The notes beneath the pieces were generated by a model that worked only from the letters and a program-made list of their open reading frames with translations, ran no database searches and had not been told where the DNA came from. Below are positions 34,246 through 43,780 of a stretch of 64,000 nt of DNA, in pieces. Made by a program: the position numbers and the translations under genes. The stretch spans positions 372,001 through 436,000 of the forward strand of contig JACKPQ010000001.1 of assembly GCA_024233435.1 (NCBI GenBank), in the 5' to 3' direction. Source of the stretch: Chlamydiales bacterium (GTDB lineage: Bacteria; Chlamydiota; Chlamydiia; Chlamydiales; JACKPQ01). Numbering within the stretch: position 1 is the stretch's first letter; each line of letters starts with the position of its first letter.

Positions 34246-36329
34246 TAAAACTGATTGCTTAGGGTCAATGATCCGCTGAAGCCGGTAGGGAATTTGGTGC
34301 GCATTGTCCAGCCCATGGAGGCTCTTGCGCGCCAGCTTGTGGCTAGAGCATGGAGGATATCAACACGCCCTTCATTATACCCCGGTTCATTTTTGCGTCC
34401 CCAGCCAAGGTGCATCTGTGTGCGAATAATCCACTCAGGGTGGACCTTGAATTGAAAGCGCGTTAAAAACGTGTTGCGACCGTCAGAGATGGGAGTATCC
34501 AATAGCTCATCGATTGGGCGCGTTACATCAAGAATGTAGTTTTGATGATTGTCTTTGCGCCAGTCAAAGCGGGAGCGGTGGCGAAATTCTGTGTAAAATG
34601 CAGCGTTCTCATTCAATGTCCAAAGAAGCGATAAGTTCGAGTAGTCGAGGACAGACTCTTCAAAATTCCAAGCTAAATGCGCGCCAAATTGTAGCCTGCT
34701 GATATTCCAAAGAATATCTGCGTAGGTCTTTGGGACGAGAAGGCTATAGGTGCTCGCTCCGAAAAAGGCATTCCCATAAAGATCTAGTGAAAGTGTTGGC
34801 ATCAAGGCGCAAGATGAGAAGAGATCGTTTTTAAGGCCCAGCGTTAGCTGATTGAGGCGGTTATAGCCATCGGCAAGGCCAAAAACATAGTAGTTGTCGA
34901 CGCTGGTAGTGGGCCTTGTCAGTCCTTTGTAATTGAGGTATGGCTCAACATTGTGGGTGTATGAGGAAAGATGTCCTTGAAATTTGGTGTTTAAAAGCCC
35001 TTCATAGCGGAAGATGGCTTGGCCAACATCACCCTCTGTGGGGCTGTGGTTATAGAAAATGCCTGTGAAGCCCGCCAAGGGCGTAAAGCTGAAGAAAGGC
35101 GTGTGGAAAGAGCGATAGATATTGTTGTCAGTTTCCAGGCGCAGTGATTTAAAATCTGGTAATAGTCCTTTAATGTCATCTGAGTAGACATAGTCGTAGA
35201 AGCTTGTGCGAAAATTGTTTTCAAGCATGACGCTCGAAGAGCCAAGAGCAATTGGGCGCAAGGAAAGATTGAAAGAGGGAATTTCTTGCTTAAAGCCTTG
35301 AAAGCTGTTGATGCGTGGGCGCACATAAAGAGACGAAATTGAATGGTTGCTCATGAGGCGAAATAGCGCTTCAGTCCGTTTAGCGGTGTTGAGCTCAAAG
35401 TCAGGCATGAGAAAGGTAAGCGGAAGGTTTTTGTCGTTAAACCAGTCCCAGTTTGACTGAAAGAGCTTTTTGCTATCTTTGCTTTGAGCCTTCCAAATAC
35501 CTTGGACGCGAAATCGGAAGCGATCATCACCTGGATCTGTGTCATTAAAAAAAGTGTCTTTTTGAACAAAATTGCGCGAGACAAAATAAGTGCTTGTAGC
35601 TTTTGGGTCATAAACAGTGTCTAAAGCGCCTGAAACACCGACTTTTTGAAAATCTGGACGAAAATCAAAGCGAGAGGCAATCGACAAATCCTCCCAAGAG
35701 TAGATTCGGTAGCGCATTGAGATACGCGGTCCTTGCCCTTTATCCCAATAAGCCGCGTAGCGAACAGGGGAGTCAGTCATCGGTTTTAAATTAGCCCGCC
35801 ATGCCGGTAAAGCCAATAGAGGCACATTTAAAAAGCGCATCGTTACTTTTTCAGCGTAGGCATAATTATCTTTTGTAATGAATGCACGCCTAGCCTGAAT
35901 ATCAAAATCCCGTTCAATATTTTCACTTGTTGTAACAAAAGGTTTTTGGATGACAAAAGTGCGATTTGGCTTAAGCTCTATGAGCTCTCCACCCATAAAC
36001 CACAGGTCAATATTGGTGCGTCCATTGATGACTTTCCCTGACTGGGTCAAAAAGTCATATTCCAAAGCATCACCAACAAAAAAGCGCCCCCCGTATTCAA
36101 TCATGAGGTCGCCTTTTGCTGCCACTTTATGAACATTTGAGCGTTTTGTGTACTCGATCATACGGGCCTGAATGCGCAAGCCCTCTCCAGAGATTACACC
36201 GCCATTAATCGTTTTGAGCATGCCATCTGTGTAGATGGGTTTGAGCAGGTTGATATCCAATTCCTTAGGAGGCTCATTAGCAAGGGCTTTTACAAAAATA
36301 GCAAGGGCAATGAAGAAAACTTTGCGCAT
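34245..36329 (-). CDS. LptD/OstA-like outer-membrane LPS assembly protein
   Basis: A 694-aa protein with a signal peptide (MRKVFFIALAIFVKALA), an N-terminal OstA-like beta domain (INGGVISGEGLRIQARMIEY...VAAKGDLMIEYGG), then a long region of alternating beta strands rich in aromatic residues ending in Phe (TLSNQF), the typical C-terminus of an outer-membrane barrel. The LptD role, inserting LPS/LOS into the outer leaflet, is inferred from this architecture; sequence conservation to model LptD is low. Cys pairs typical of E. coli LptD are not evident. The def-lptD-HEAT-maf order resembles, as I recall, the CT349-CT353 region. Confidence 0.75.
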   Translation of the reverse strand: MRKVFFIALAIFVKALANEPPKELDINLLKPIYTDGMLKTINGGVISGEGLRIQARMIEYTKRSNVHKVAAKGDLMIEYGGRFFVGDALEYDFLTQSGKVINGRTNIDLWFMGGELIELKPNRTFVIQKPFVTTSENIERDFDIQARRAFITKDNYAYAEKVTMRFLNVPLLALPAWRANLKPMTDSPVRYAAYWDKGQGPRISMRYRIYSWEDLSIASRFDFRPDFQKVGVSGALDTVYDPKATSTYFVSRNFVQKDTFFNDTDPGDDRFRFRVQGIWKAQSKDSKKLFQSNWDWFNDKNLPLTFLMPDFELNTAKRTEALFRLMSNHSISSLYVRPRINSFQGFKQEIPSFNLSLRPIALGSSSVMLENNFRTSFYDYVYSDDIKGLLPDFKSLRLETDNNIYRSFHTPFFSFTPLAGFTGIFYNHSPTEGDVGQAIFRYEGLLNTKFQGHLSSYTHNVEPYLNYKGLTRPTTSVDNYYVFGLADGYNRLNQLTLGLKNDLFSSCALMPTLSLDLYGNAFFGASTYSLLVPKTYADILWNISRLQFGAHLAWNFEESVLDYSNLSLLWTLNENAAFYTEFRHRSRFDWRKDNHQNYILDVTRPIDELLDTPISDGRNTFLTRFQFKVHPEWIIRTQMHLGWGRKNEPGYNEGRVDILHALATSWRARASMGWTMRTKFPTGFSGSLTLSNQF

Positions 36330-36661
36330 GAGGGCAGTATAGCACCCAAGGGGAATTTTTCCCCAGCAGTGCTTTTCACTGTCAATCTAACAACCATTTC
36401 CATAATTGAACAATTTGATTTATGAGGCCTGTTATTGTGAGCTCCTGTATGAAATCAAAAGCTTTGATGTTGCCTAAAATCTGTTTTTGAGCTCATTTCG
36501 GCATCCAAGCTCATGCATTTAGCATTTTTTATTTCTCAGAATTGGTATATAAATGGGTATACTGAGCTGCAATACCCAAACCTTGCGTTGTCAACGCATG
36601 GTTTTGCTATGGTTCAATCATTGCGAATGCAAGTTTTTCTTAAATGCTTAAAAATTAGTCT
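36330..36661. other. Intergenic region with one short palindrome
   Basis: About 330 bp between the HEAT-protein gene and the lptD-like gene on the same strand. It contains TGCGTTG-T-CAACGCA (36584-36598), an odd-length palindrome, and otherwise AT-rich DNA. A 62-codon reading on the plus strand from 36513 does not look like a gene. The lptD promoter must lie here. Confidence 0.5.
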
Positions 36662-38320
36662 TTATTGCAGTGTTTTGAGGAGGAGGCCGGCTAGGGCGTA
36701 GCGGTTTTTTGGGTGGCCTTCGCCGATTGCTTTCAATAAGATGTCAATGCTTTTATCCTCTTGGCGGCTGGCTAGGGTTTGGTAGGACTCAACGAGTAGC
36801 TGGGAGGTTTCTTCAGGAGTGAGCGAAAAGGGGGTAAAGGTTTGCTTGGCCCCTTTTGGAGCAGAGGCTCGGAAGCGTATGAGCTCTGAGTCTTTTAGGC
36901 GGGTGATTTCTTTGATGACGAGCTCTTCATAGGGCCCCTCAACGCCAAGGCGTAGCAGACCAAGGTTGCAAAAGCCGCGCATGAGCGGTGCTCCGGGTGC
37001 GTTTGCGAAAACTTTGAGTAGTTCGATAGCCTCGGGGCTTTTGTTGTTTTCAAGCAGGTGGACTAAGGGGGGGATGAGAGGTGTAACGCGAGCGCTAAAA
37101 ACGCTGCGGGCGATGTCTAAAAAGGCTGGCTGGGGTAGATCAAGTGTTGCTTGCAGCACGCGGTACTTTAAATCGAGTGTCAGCGCAAGGACATCGGTCT
37201 GGGCAAGTTTTGCATATTTTTCAGAAGAGGTAGCAAAAGACCAGGCAATTTGGGCGCGACCTGTAGAGAAAATGGGTTGGCAGCCGAGCTCATGAGGATA
37301 AGATGTGAGAAATTCGGCAATGTGAAGGGTGCAAGCGGGACTTTTGCGTTGCAAGAGGGCAAGGGCTGCATTGAACTGAATGGCGCGATCCTTGCTACTG
37401 AGCAACTTTTCAAGGGTTGGTTCGCTTCCTTCGATTGACCCTAAAAGTAGAATGGCGAAAAGATCGCCTTTGTTTGCCATTTCGATGATTTGACTTTGAA
37501 CGTGTGTCTCCCCAAGCTGATAAAGGGCTTTTAGGGCCGCTAGACGCACGTTTTCGTAAGGGGATTTGGAAAGCTGCTCAAGGCGCTCTCGCTGATGTGT
37601 ATCGCCGAGCATGCCCAGTGCTAAGGCGCAAATCTCTTGTTCTGCTGGATTTTTATGAGTGGCAAGGGCGCGAATATAGCTGAGCAAATCGTCACGGCCG
37701 TACTGAGCCGCGCTCATGACAGCGCTGCTGCGCACCATGAGCTCTTGATCGTTCATTAACTGCCTTAAAAGAGAAATGGCTTTTGGGGTGCCGATCAGGG
37801 CAAAAAATTCTGCAAAGTGAACCCTAAACATTGGTGGCAATTTATACATGAGCGCTTCAATCTGGTCTGTTGCATGGGGGTTTTTGCGCCTTGCTAAGTG
37901 GTAGGCAGCTTCCATGCGCACGCCAAGATAATCGCTGCTGCAGCAGCGTGCGAGCAGCTCTGATGAGCGGTCATCGATGAGCTCGCCAAGGTAGTGAATA
38001 GCTGCAAGCTGAGTAACTGGATCGCGGCTTTCAACGCCTGCTTCAAAAATGGTTAAGGTGTCTGATTTTTGAGCAATGCCTGTTCCATAAATGCTAAGCA
38101 ACCGCACCTCTGGGTCGCTTGAAAATGCGCCTTGATCAAGAATGATTTCACCGATTTGTTTTAATGTTTCAAAGTCATGAGCGCCCGCTTTTTCTTTATA
38201 GCTTACGTATTGCTCAATGCCCTCTTTGATCAAGCCTTTTTGCACGAGAAAAAGCGCTTGGCTCTCAGATGAAAAAAGAGGCAGGGTTATGAGGAAGAGA
38301 GTGAGAGCACGTAGTCCCAT
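36662..38320 (-). CDS. Exported HEAT-repeat protein
   Basis: A 552-aa protein with a signal peptide (MGLRALTLFLITLPLFSSESQA), followed by helical HEAT-like repeats over most of its length (DPVTQLAAIHYLGELIDD, DYLGVRMEAAYHLARRKNP, ENVRLAALKALYQLGETH). HEAT repeats are protein-interaction scaffolds; being exported it probably acts in the periplasm. Overlaps maf by 34 nt, and the position next to maf is likely ancestral in chlamydiae. Specific function unknown. Confidence 0.85.
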   Translation of the reverse strand: MGLRALTLFLITLPLFSSESQALFLVQKGLIKEGIEQYVSYKEKAGAHDFETLKQIGEIILDQGAFSSDPEVRLLSIYGTGIAQKSDTLTIFEAGVESRDPVTQLAAIHYLGELIDDRSSELLARCCSSDYLGVRMEAAYHLARRKNPHATDQIEALMYKLPPMFRVHFAEFFALIGTPKAISLLRQLMNDQELMVRSSAVMSAAQYGRDDLLSYIRALATHKNPAEQEICALALGMLGDTHQRERLEQLSKSPYENVRLAALKALYQLGETHVQSQIIEMANKGDLFAILLLGSIEGSEPTLEKLLSSKDRAIQFNAALALLQRKSPACTLHIAEFLTSYPHELGCQPIFSTGRAQIAWSFATSSEKYAKLAQTDVLALTLDLKYRVLQATLDLPQPAFLDIARSVFSARVTPLIPPLVHLLENNKSPEAIELLKVFANAPGAPLMRGFCNLGLLRLGVEGPYEELVIKEITRLKDSELIRFRASAPKGAKQTFTPFSLTPEETSQLLVESYQTLASRQEDKSIDILLKAIGEGHPKNRYALAGLLLKTLQ

Positions 38321-38883
38321 ATATCGATCTCCATTTGCTTTAGTAGTTCCATAACAAGCTGCATGGGTAGCCCGACAACGTTGTCATAAGCGCCTTCGAT
38401 TCGTTCCAAGATGAGGGCTCCAATTCCTTGGGCTGCATAAGCGCCAGCTTTATCCAAAGGATTGATAGCCTTATGAAAGGCTCGGATTTGATCATCTGTT
38501 AGCGATTTAATTGTCACATCAGTTTGAGCAACACCCGATACAACTTTTGCATCTTGCCTGATTGCAACACCTGTGAGCACTTTGTGAGTTCTGCCTGAGA
38601 GTTTTTTTAGCATTTCAAAGGCATGAGATGCATCGTCAGGTTTTCCATATACCTCATTGTCTAAAACAACAAGGGTGTCAGCACAAAGAATGGGCTCATT
38701 AGGAAATTCGCCAACAAGTGATGCGCATTTTTCTTCTGCAAGGAGCTTTGCCAGTTCATAAGCGTCGCCCGAATGCACAAATGCCCTTTCATCAAAAGGA
38801 GGTGTGCAAGCTGTGTAGGCGATCCCAATCATATCGAGCATTTCTCGCCTGCGTGGCGAACTAGAGCCTAAAATCAGTGTCAT
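38287..38883 (-). CDS. maf: Maf-like nucleoside triphosphate pyrophosphatase
   Basis: House-cleaning pyrophosphatase hydrolysing non-canonical NTPs. 198 aa. Motifs: ILGSSSPRRREML, the catalytic CADTLVVLDN, GKPDDASHAFEML, LSGRTHKVLTG and DKAGAYAAQGIG. C. trachomatis CT349 is the orthologue I recall. First gene of a short operon with the HEAT protein. Confidence 0.96.
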   Translation of the reverse strand: MTLILGSSSPRRREMLDMIGIAYTACTPPFDERAFVHSGDAYELAKLLAEEKCASLVGEFPNEPILCADTLVVLDNEVYGKPDDASHAFEMLKKLSGRTHKVLTGVAIRQDAKVVSGVAQTDVTIKSLTDDQIRAFHKAINPLDKAGAYAAQGIGALILERIEGAYDNVVGLPMQLVMELLKQMEIDIWDYVLSLSSS

Positions 38884-38929
38884 GCACCGAAGTGTAGCAA
38901 AAAAAAAGAATATTTGTTAGTCTTTGCGC

Positions 38930-39940
38930 ATGAACGATTCTGTGGCAAGATCAAGCTTCCAACGCACTTTCGATTCAGCAAATCAAGGCGATAATCTGCT
39001 TGTGACAATGGTGCATGCTATTTGCGATTTCATCAGCATGGTTTGGAATTGGATTTTTCCGCTAGCTATAGAGCAGAGAAAAGAAAATTGCATAAGTAGT
39101 AAGCCTATAGTAGTAGAAAAAATCTCTGAATTTATGAAGGATCTTGATGCTTACATCGACCGCTACCTTAAGCTTAAACAGTCTACTATTGAAAACTATC
39201 CAATGAGCGAAGAGTATTGTAATCTATTGACTTTAAGAGACAAACAACCTCGGCCATTTTCTACTCTGGAAGAATTTATTCAGAGTAGTTACCTTCTTAA
39301 GGATGAAAAAATAGGTAGCATTAGGGAAATAACTAGAACTATCTATGCCGTTGTGTTTGCAAAAAATCACCCGAAGCTAAGGGTAATTAAACCGGTCAAA
39401 AGCGCAAGTGAAATAACAATTGAAGAAATGCTAGAAATCTGTGCGTTCTATAAGCCTTACATCTCTGCGCAGTCTTTGGCTGGCAGTATACTTGGGGATT
39501 CATTTCAAAATGTGGGCGAAACTGAATTGAAGGTGCCAAAGGATGAGTCTGAATTTGAAGAGCTCATGAAGGATAGAATTGATGGGGCATTCATTGAGCT
39601 TGAATGTGATGAGCTTAGGAAGGGTGGAATTGATGGGGCATTCATTGAGCATGAATTTGAAGAGCTCATGAAGGGTAGAATTGATGGGGCATTCGTTGAG
39701 CTTGAATTTGATGAGACTAGGAAGAGTAGAATTGATGGGGCATTCATTGAGGCTTATTTTAGAGGTAGTTGCTGGAAATATGTAAATTCTGAGGTCAATG
39801 AAGCTCTTTGCAATGCTTACGTTAATGGGTACGGTAAAGGAAAAGATCAAGAAGTTATTGATGAGTGGACAAAAGTGATGGAAGGTTATGCTAAGAGTTG
39901 CAGGAGAAGTGAGGCCGCCCCGTGCGTCTCTTCCAAGTGA
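38930..39940 (+). CDS. Hypothetical protein with 17-residue tandem repeats
   Basis: A 336-aa protein of no recognised family. Near residues 205-275 four copies of a 17-aa unit of the form RIDGAFIELEFDELxKG occur in tandem, nearly identical at DNA level (51-nt period). The N-terminal part has an amphipathic Trp-rich stretch (FISMVWNWIFP). The ATG at 38930 is used; a TTG two codons earlier is possible. No Shine-Dalgarno is visible. The next gene has a similar Trp-rich stretch and may be a distant paralogue. Confidence 0.65.
   Translation: MNDSVARSSFQRTFDSANQGDNLLVTMVHAICDFISMVWNWIFPLAIEQRKENCISSKPIVVEKISEFMKDLDAYIDRYLKLKQSTIENYPMSEEYCNLLTLRDKQPRPFSTLEEFIQSSYLLKDEKIGSIREITRTIYAVVFAKNHPKLRVIKPVKSASEITIEEMLEICAFYKPYISAQSLAGSILGDSFQNVGETELKVPKDESEFEELMKDRIDGAFIELECDELRKGGIDGAFIEHEFEELMKGRIDGAFVELEFDETRKSRIDGAFIEAYFRGSCWKYVNSEVNEALCNAYVNGYGKGKDQEVIDEWTKVMEGYAKSCRRSEAAPCVSSK
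39548..39760. repeat. 51-nt tandem repeat, about four units
   Basis: The core ATTGATGGGGCATTC recurs at 39578, 39629, 39680 and 39731, exactly 51 nt apart, keeping the reading frame of the surrounding gene. The first unit is preceded by a partial copy. High identity between units suggests recent expansion by slippage or unequal recombination. Confidence 0.9.
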
Positions 39941-39959
39941 TGGTGTTTTAGGAGATGAG

Positions 39960-40379
39960 ATGACAACGTCTGTCCTTATTACACCTGCCAGTAAGGATAC
40001 GATCAGCGGGCCAGTGCCAAATAATATTCCTTTGCTGAAGTGGCTATGGGATGGGTTTTGGAATTTTCTGTATTCTGCCTGGGATTTTTGTGTCACTGCG
40101 CCCCATCTGCGGAAAGCTAAAGCAACGATGGTAGCTATTGGTAAGAAAACTGACCCTGAGCCGAGTGAAATTTTACAAGCAGCCAAGACTGCGCTCGACT
40201 ACCCAAATGAGCAAGAAATTCAAAATAGGTTTACCGAGATTAAAGGCAAGATCAAGCCCATCGTATATCAAAAGTGGAATGTCGATCATAAGCCTGAATT
40301 CAATGTTGTGTCTGCAGAGGTGCAGGACTTCATAACGCTATTAAAAAACTACATCAATTGGAAGAGCGAAGATGGCTAA
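39960..40379 (+). CDS. Hypothetical protein (139 aa)
   Basis: Unrecognised protein. The ATG at 39960 is chosen because AGGAGATG lies just ahead; the open frame extends to 39888 but would overlap the preceding gene. It has a Trp-rich, weakly hydrophobic segment (LLKWLWDGFWNFLYSAWDF) near residues 24-42, then a helical hydrophilic C-terminus. Its first codons follow the previous gene's stop by 19 bp, so the two are probably co-transcribed. Ends convergently on the zinc-ribbon microprotein gene. Confidence 0.6.
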   Translation: MTTSVLITPASKDTISGPVPNNIPLLKWLWDGFWNFLYSAWDFCVTAPHLRKAKATMVAIGKKTDPEPSEILQAAKTALDYPNEQEIQNRFTEIKGKIKPIVYQKWNVDHKPEFNVVSAEVQDFITLLKNYINWKSEDG

Positions 40380-40534
40380 CGCTTTTTCTTGCCGCAGATT
40401 GAGCATTCCTTTTCTTTTTCTTCTGGCTTGCCGCAGCGCTTGCAGCTGAGCTTGTTTTTCCCCGTAAGTATTTTACCAATAGAGAGCCCTACAAAGCAAA
40501 GACCGATGATTCCAATAGCTATGATGAGTGTCAT
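40376..40534 (-). CDS. Small membrane protein with zinc-ribbon-like tail
   Basis: A 52-aa protein: one N-terminal membrane helix (MTLIIAIGIIGLCFVGLSIG), a short basic linker, then two CxxC pairs (CKRC and CSIC) separated by 10 residues, like a minimal zinc ribbon. The ATG overlaps the stop of the DUF3604 gene (ATGA), so it is its operon partner. Not recognised as a named family. Too short for usual ORF cut-offs; the coupling and clean composition support it. Confidence 0.75.
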   Translation of the reverse strand: MTLIIAIGIIGLCFVGLSIGKILTGKNKLSCKRCGKPEEKEKECSICGKKKR

Positions 40535-42432
40535 TTTTTGCGTGGCTTTTTCACTGGGGTTGTAGCTTCAGGGGCTGCTAGATCAATCCAAATTGGAGAT
40601 GTCCAGCCCATATGGCCATCTTCTTGGATGACACGCATGTAGTAATAGACAAAGTTAGGGCGGTTATCTGGTGATTTTAGAGCGATTTTTTCAATGGGCT
40701 CGCTATCGTCAAGCTCGATTTCAAAAGAGGGCTCATGGGGGTTGTAGGTGTGAAAGATTTCACCATTACGAATGATTTGTATTTCTTGAATGGGCGCTGT
40801 GCCTGCTACATAACCGGTGATATGGCGGTTATAGACAAGGCCAGGCTTTGCTTCGGTGTTTAGCTCTGAGCCGATAGGACGGTTTGCAATTTGCATCCCA
40901 AGAATCATTCTTGCGCCAGTTGTTGCATAGGTAGCTCTGCGGTGAAGGGCTGATATGATGCTGTCGCGTGATTGGGCGCCTGCCATAACAGCTGTGATGC
41001 CAGGGCTATATTGTATTTGGTCTGAGTGGTAGAAGTCGGCATAAATGCCTCGGTCATCAAGGCCACCTGCAACAAAGCCAAAGCGGCAGTTGCGATTGAG
41101 CGCATCGCGAATAGATCCAGCAGGATCTTCTGATATGCCTTTTTTGCTCGTTGCTTTGATCGGTCTTAGGTTGCCTTCTTTTTCTGTACACTCGGAGCAT
41201 CCCCAGCTGTTGTAAATCTCAACGACTGGCTCATGCTCTGGATCGAATTCTTTAAAGTCACAAACATAGCCCTTGGCCATTGTGAAAGAGGGGATTGCAA
41301 TGAGATCTTTTTGTGTGAAGAGCTTATAGATTTTTTTGAGCTGATTGCTTTTGGAATCTTTGCTCTTTAGCAAAGGCTTGTTGTCTTTTAGGTGGAGTAT
41401 TTGACGCACGCCCTCTGAACCTGCCCATTGAAAACCTAAATAAGTGACAAAGCGGTCCTCTTCGTTAAATTCTGCAACCTGGTTACAAATGAGTTTCCAA
41501 ATTTCATTTGGAGTCTCAGAATCGCTTTCAAAAGATGAAGTGCCGTAAAATTGCATGGCGTGGTCGTCGCGGAAATGCCTAAGAGCGGTTTCGATATTTT
41601 CACCCGTATCAACGCGCGATGACTCCCCATGAAATGTCCCCCAGTAAATTGAGGTGACATCTTGGTCAAAGCATTTGATGGGGCTTGAGTAATACTTTTG
41701 TTTTGCGTCGGGGTTGTTTAATTCAAGTCGATAGAGTCCAGCTTCACTAAAATATAGATTGGGCAAAGCGATGAACCCTGTTTCGGGAACAAATAATTTC
41801 CAACTTAAGTTGTTGCGCAGTTTTTCATAGCTAAGCTCAACAAGCATGCCTTCTGGAGCATTTGATGTTAAGTTGCCGTATTGATCTTCAAATCGTACAA
41901 CGATGTCAAACCGTTGATTTTTTGTGACTACCGATGGTGAGATGACTCGTAGTGTGTGAAGGGGGCCTCCTCGAACATCAAGGGTAAAAACTTCAGGCTC
42001 TTTGTAGTTTCCTTTGCCTTTGGTGTCGATGAATAGGTTAAAAGGGCGTCGTCGATAGACATATTGTTGAGCTCTTGAGCCTCCCTTGATGGGATCGTCG
42101 CTTTGGCTGCCAAGAAAAATGGCAAGGCTCTCCCCAGCTTTAATGTCATCGGGCAAGGTGAATTCAAAGTGAGGAGTCAGTGCTTCTTTGCTTTGCAAGG
42201 ATGCTGGAGCAAGACTTTTTCCGTTTGGAAGTTCCATCCATATCAAGTTTGATTTTCGCTTTGGATCAGAGCTTGGCACTTCCCATTCGATATCTCGCCC
42301 ATTGCTCATAAGATCAAATTTACACTTGGTGCCTTTTGGTAGAGATGAAGCTGTTGTGTAGATAAACTTCCAAGTTCCTTTTTCTCCTGCAGTTGCAACA
42401 GCAGGTTCTGTATAGGCAATCGATCGGCGCAT
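40531..42432 (-). CDS. DUF3604 domain-containing protein
   Basis: A 633-aa cytoplasmic-looking protein starting MRRSIAYTEPAVATAGEKG. It contains YWGTFHGESSRVDTGENIE and ALRHFRDDHAMQFYGTSSFE, a pattern I associate with DUF3604 proteins, which resemble PHP-type metal hydrolases. However, some expected metal-ligand histidines are replaced (YWGTFHGES for YWGDLHGQS). A C-terminal beta domain (VAGTAPIQEIQIIRNGE) and a Lys-rich tail follow. Function unknown. Upstream partner of the zinc-ribbon microprotein. Confidence 0.72.
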   Translation of the reverse strand: MRRSIAYTEPAVATAGEKGTWKFIYTTASSLPKGTKCKFDLMSNGRDIEWEVPSSDPKRKSNLIWMELPNGKSLAPASLQSKEALTPHFEFTLPDDIKAGESLAIFLGSQSDDPIKGGSRAQQYVYRRRPFNLFIDTKGKGNYKEPEVFTLDVRGGPLHTLRVISPSVVTKNQRFDIVVRFEDQYGNLTSNAPEGMLVELSYEKLRNNLSWKLFVPETGFIALPNLYFSEAGLYRLELNNPDAKQKYYSSPIKCFDQDVTSIYWGTFHGESSRVDTGENIETALRHFRDDHAMQFYGTSSFESDSETPNEIWKLICNQVAEFNEEDRFVTYLGFQWAGSEGVRQILHLKDNKPLLKSKDSKSNQLKKIYKLFTQKDLIAIPSFTMAKGYVCDFKEFDPEHEPVVEIYNSWGCSECTEKEGNLRPIKATSKKGISEDPAGSIRDALNRNCRFGFVAGGLDDRGIYADFYHSDQIQYSPGITAVMAGAQSRDSIISALHRRATYATTGARMILGMQIANRPIGSELNTEAKPGLVYNRHITGYVAGTAPIQEIQIIRNGEIFHTYNPHEPSFEIELDDSEPIEKIALKSPDNRPNFVYYYMRVIQEDGHMGWTSPIWIDLAAPEATTPVKKPRKK

Positions 42433-42478
42433 ATCAAATTTCTCCTTGTAATGATGCCTCAGTATAACACAAGGTTGA

Positions 42479-43768
42479 CTATTTTTCTACGGGTATGATG
42501 CGTATTTTATTGATAGCGCGTGGGCTGGAGGAGAGAACCTCTAGATCGAAGGACTCGTGGTGGATGCGCCATCCTTTGGCGGGGATGGATCCTGCCCGGT
42601 GAAAGATGTAGCCGCCAATGGTGTCGTACTCAGGGCTGTCAGGGATGGCGATACCTAGCTCTTTTTCTATGTCGATGATGCTCATTTTGGCGTCGACGAC
42701 AATTTTACCATCATCATGTTGCTTGTATAGAAGCTCATCGTCGGTGTCGTATTCATCTTCGATTTCGCCAACGAGCTCTTCGAGGATGTCTTCGATGGAG
42801 ACGATTCCTTCGGTTCCGCCATACTCATCAACGATGATGGCTAGGTGATTTTGAGCTTTGCGAAACTCTTGAAGGAGTTTAGAGATTTTTTTAGTCTCGG
42901 GGGCAAAAAGAGTGGGCTTAACAAGGTTTTCAATAGACTGATTTAGAAAGTCAACACTGCCATTTTCTGCGTGCTTGATGTATAGCTCTAGAATGTCTTT
43001 ATATAGGAGAACGCCTGTGACTTGGTCGACAGTGCCACTGTAAACGGGGACTCTTGAGTAGCGCTCAGTGATGAAGGCTTGGGCGGCCTCTTTGATGGTG
43101 GCTGTTTTATCCAGAGCTGTGACGTCAATGCGGGGGACCATGATTTCGCGAACAATGCGTTCTTGGAAGGTGGCAATGCTTGTTAAGAGCTTTACTTGAG
43201 CAGGTTCGAGGTAGCGAGAGAGGTCAGAGTCTTGTACGAGCTCCATGATTTTGTCTTTGGCCATTTTAGGAGCGCTTTCTTGCTCTTTTGATTTGTTGGA
43301 AGGGAGAAAGGCTTTAGAGAGGAAAAGTAAGGTGCTTGTGATAGGCAGGAAGATCACGCAATAGAGGGCTGCTGGAAAAAAGGTGGTTTTGACAGTCGCT
43401 TTGGGCCAGGTTTGGCTAATTACGCGCATGCTTGCATCAAAGAAAAGGACGATAGACATTGTAATGATAATGGAAAGAAGTAGGTCGTTGAACTCGAGGG
43501 AAAAGACATTTTTTAAGAGGTATAAACAGGTTGTGATGGCAAAGAGGAGGAGCAGGATGTTTTTTGCAAAGTTTAGGACAAAAAATAAATCCTCCCACTC
43601 AAATCGCTTGTGGAGTTTTTGTAGCAATGGGTAAAGAAAAAACATGCCTTGATGGCTATTGAATAAGCGCTTACTGCGGATGCGTCCAATATTTCTAAGC
43701 GATGTCAGGGCTGCGGTTACAAAGCTGCAACCTACAAGGGCAATGATAGGGACAATGAGCAAGAACAT
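42479..43768 (-). CDS. CBS-domain CorC/HlyC-like membrane protein
   Basis: A 429-aa member of the CNNM/CorC (TlyC, 'hemolysin-like') family. It has an N-terminal DUF21-like region with about four helices, a pair of CBS domains (VREIMVPRIDVTALD ... VPVYSG ... and QNHLAIIVDEYGGTEGIVSI), and a C-terminal CorC_HlyC domain (DTIGGYIFHRAGSIP). Members act in Mg/Co homeostasis; the hemolysin label is historical. Followed by a 12-nt gap from ybeY, so likely co-transcribed. Confidence 0.9.
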   Translation of the reverse strand: MFLLIVPIIALVGCSFVTAALTSLRNIGRIRSKRLFNSHQGMFFLYPLLQKLHKRFEWEDLFFVLNFAKNILLLLFAITTCLYLLKNVFSLEFNDLLLSIIITMSIVLFFDASMRVISQTWPKATVKTTFFPAALYCVIFLPITSTLLFLSKAFLPSNKSKEQESAPKMAKDKIMELVQDSDLSRYLEPAQVKLLTSIATFQERIVREIMVPRIDVTALDKTATIKEAAQAFITERYSRVPVYSGTVDQVTGVLLYKDILELYIKHAENGSVDFLNQSIENLVKPTLFAPETKKISKLLQEFRKAQNHLAIIVDEYGGTEGIVSIEDILEELVGEIEDEYDTDDELLYKQHDDGKIVVDAKMSIIDIEKELGIAIPDSPEYDTIGGYIFHRAGSIPAKGWRIHHESFDLEVLSSSPRAINKIRIIPVEK

Positions 43769-43780
43769 ATTTTATATTTA

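Noticed and set aside
36513..36701. 62-codon plus-strand reading in the gap before the HEAT gene
   Set aside because: No ribosome-binding site, runs into the 3' end of the opposite gene and has random-looking composition.
39500..40186. 228-codon minus-strand reading across the 17-residue repeat gene
   Set aside because: It spans two plus-strand genes and exists because the 51-nt repeat is free of stops on both strands; composition is Asn/Ile/Leu-biased and no start signal is seen.
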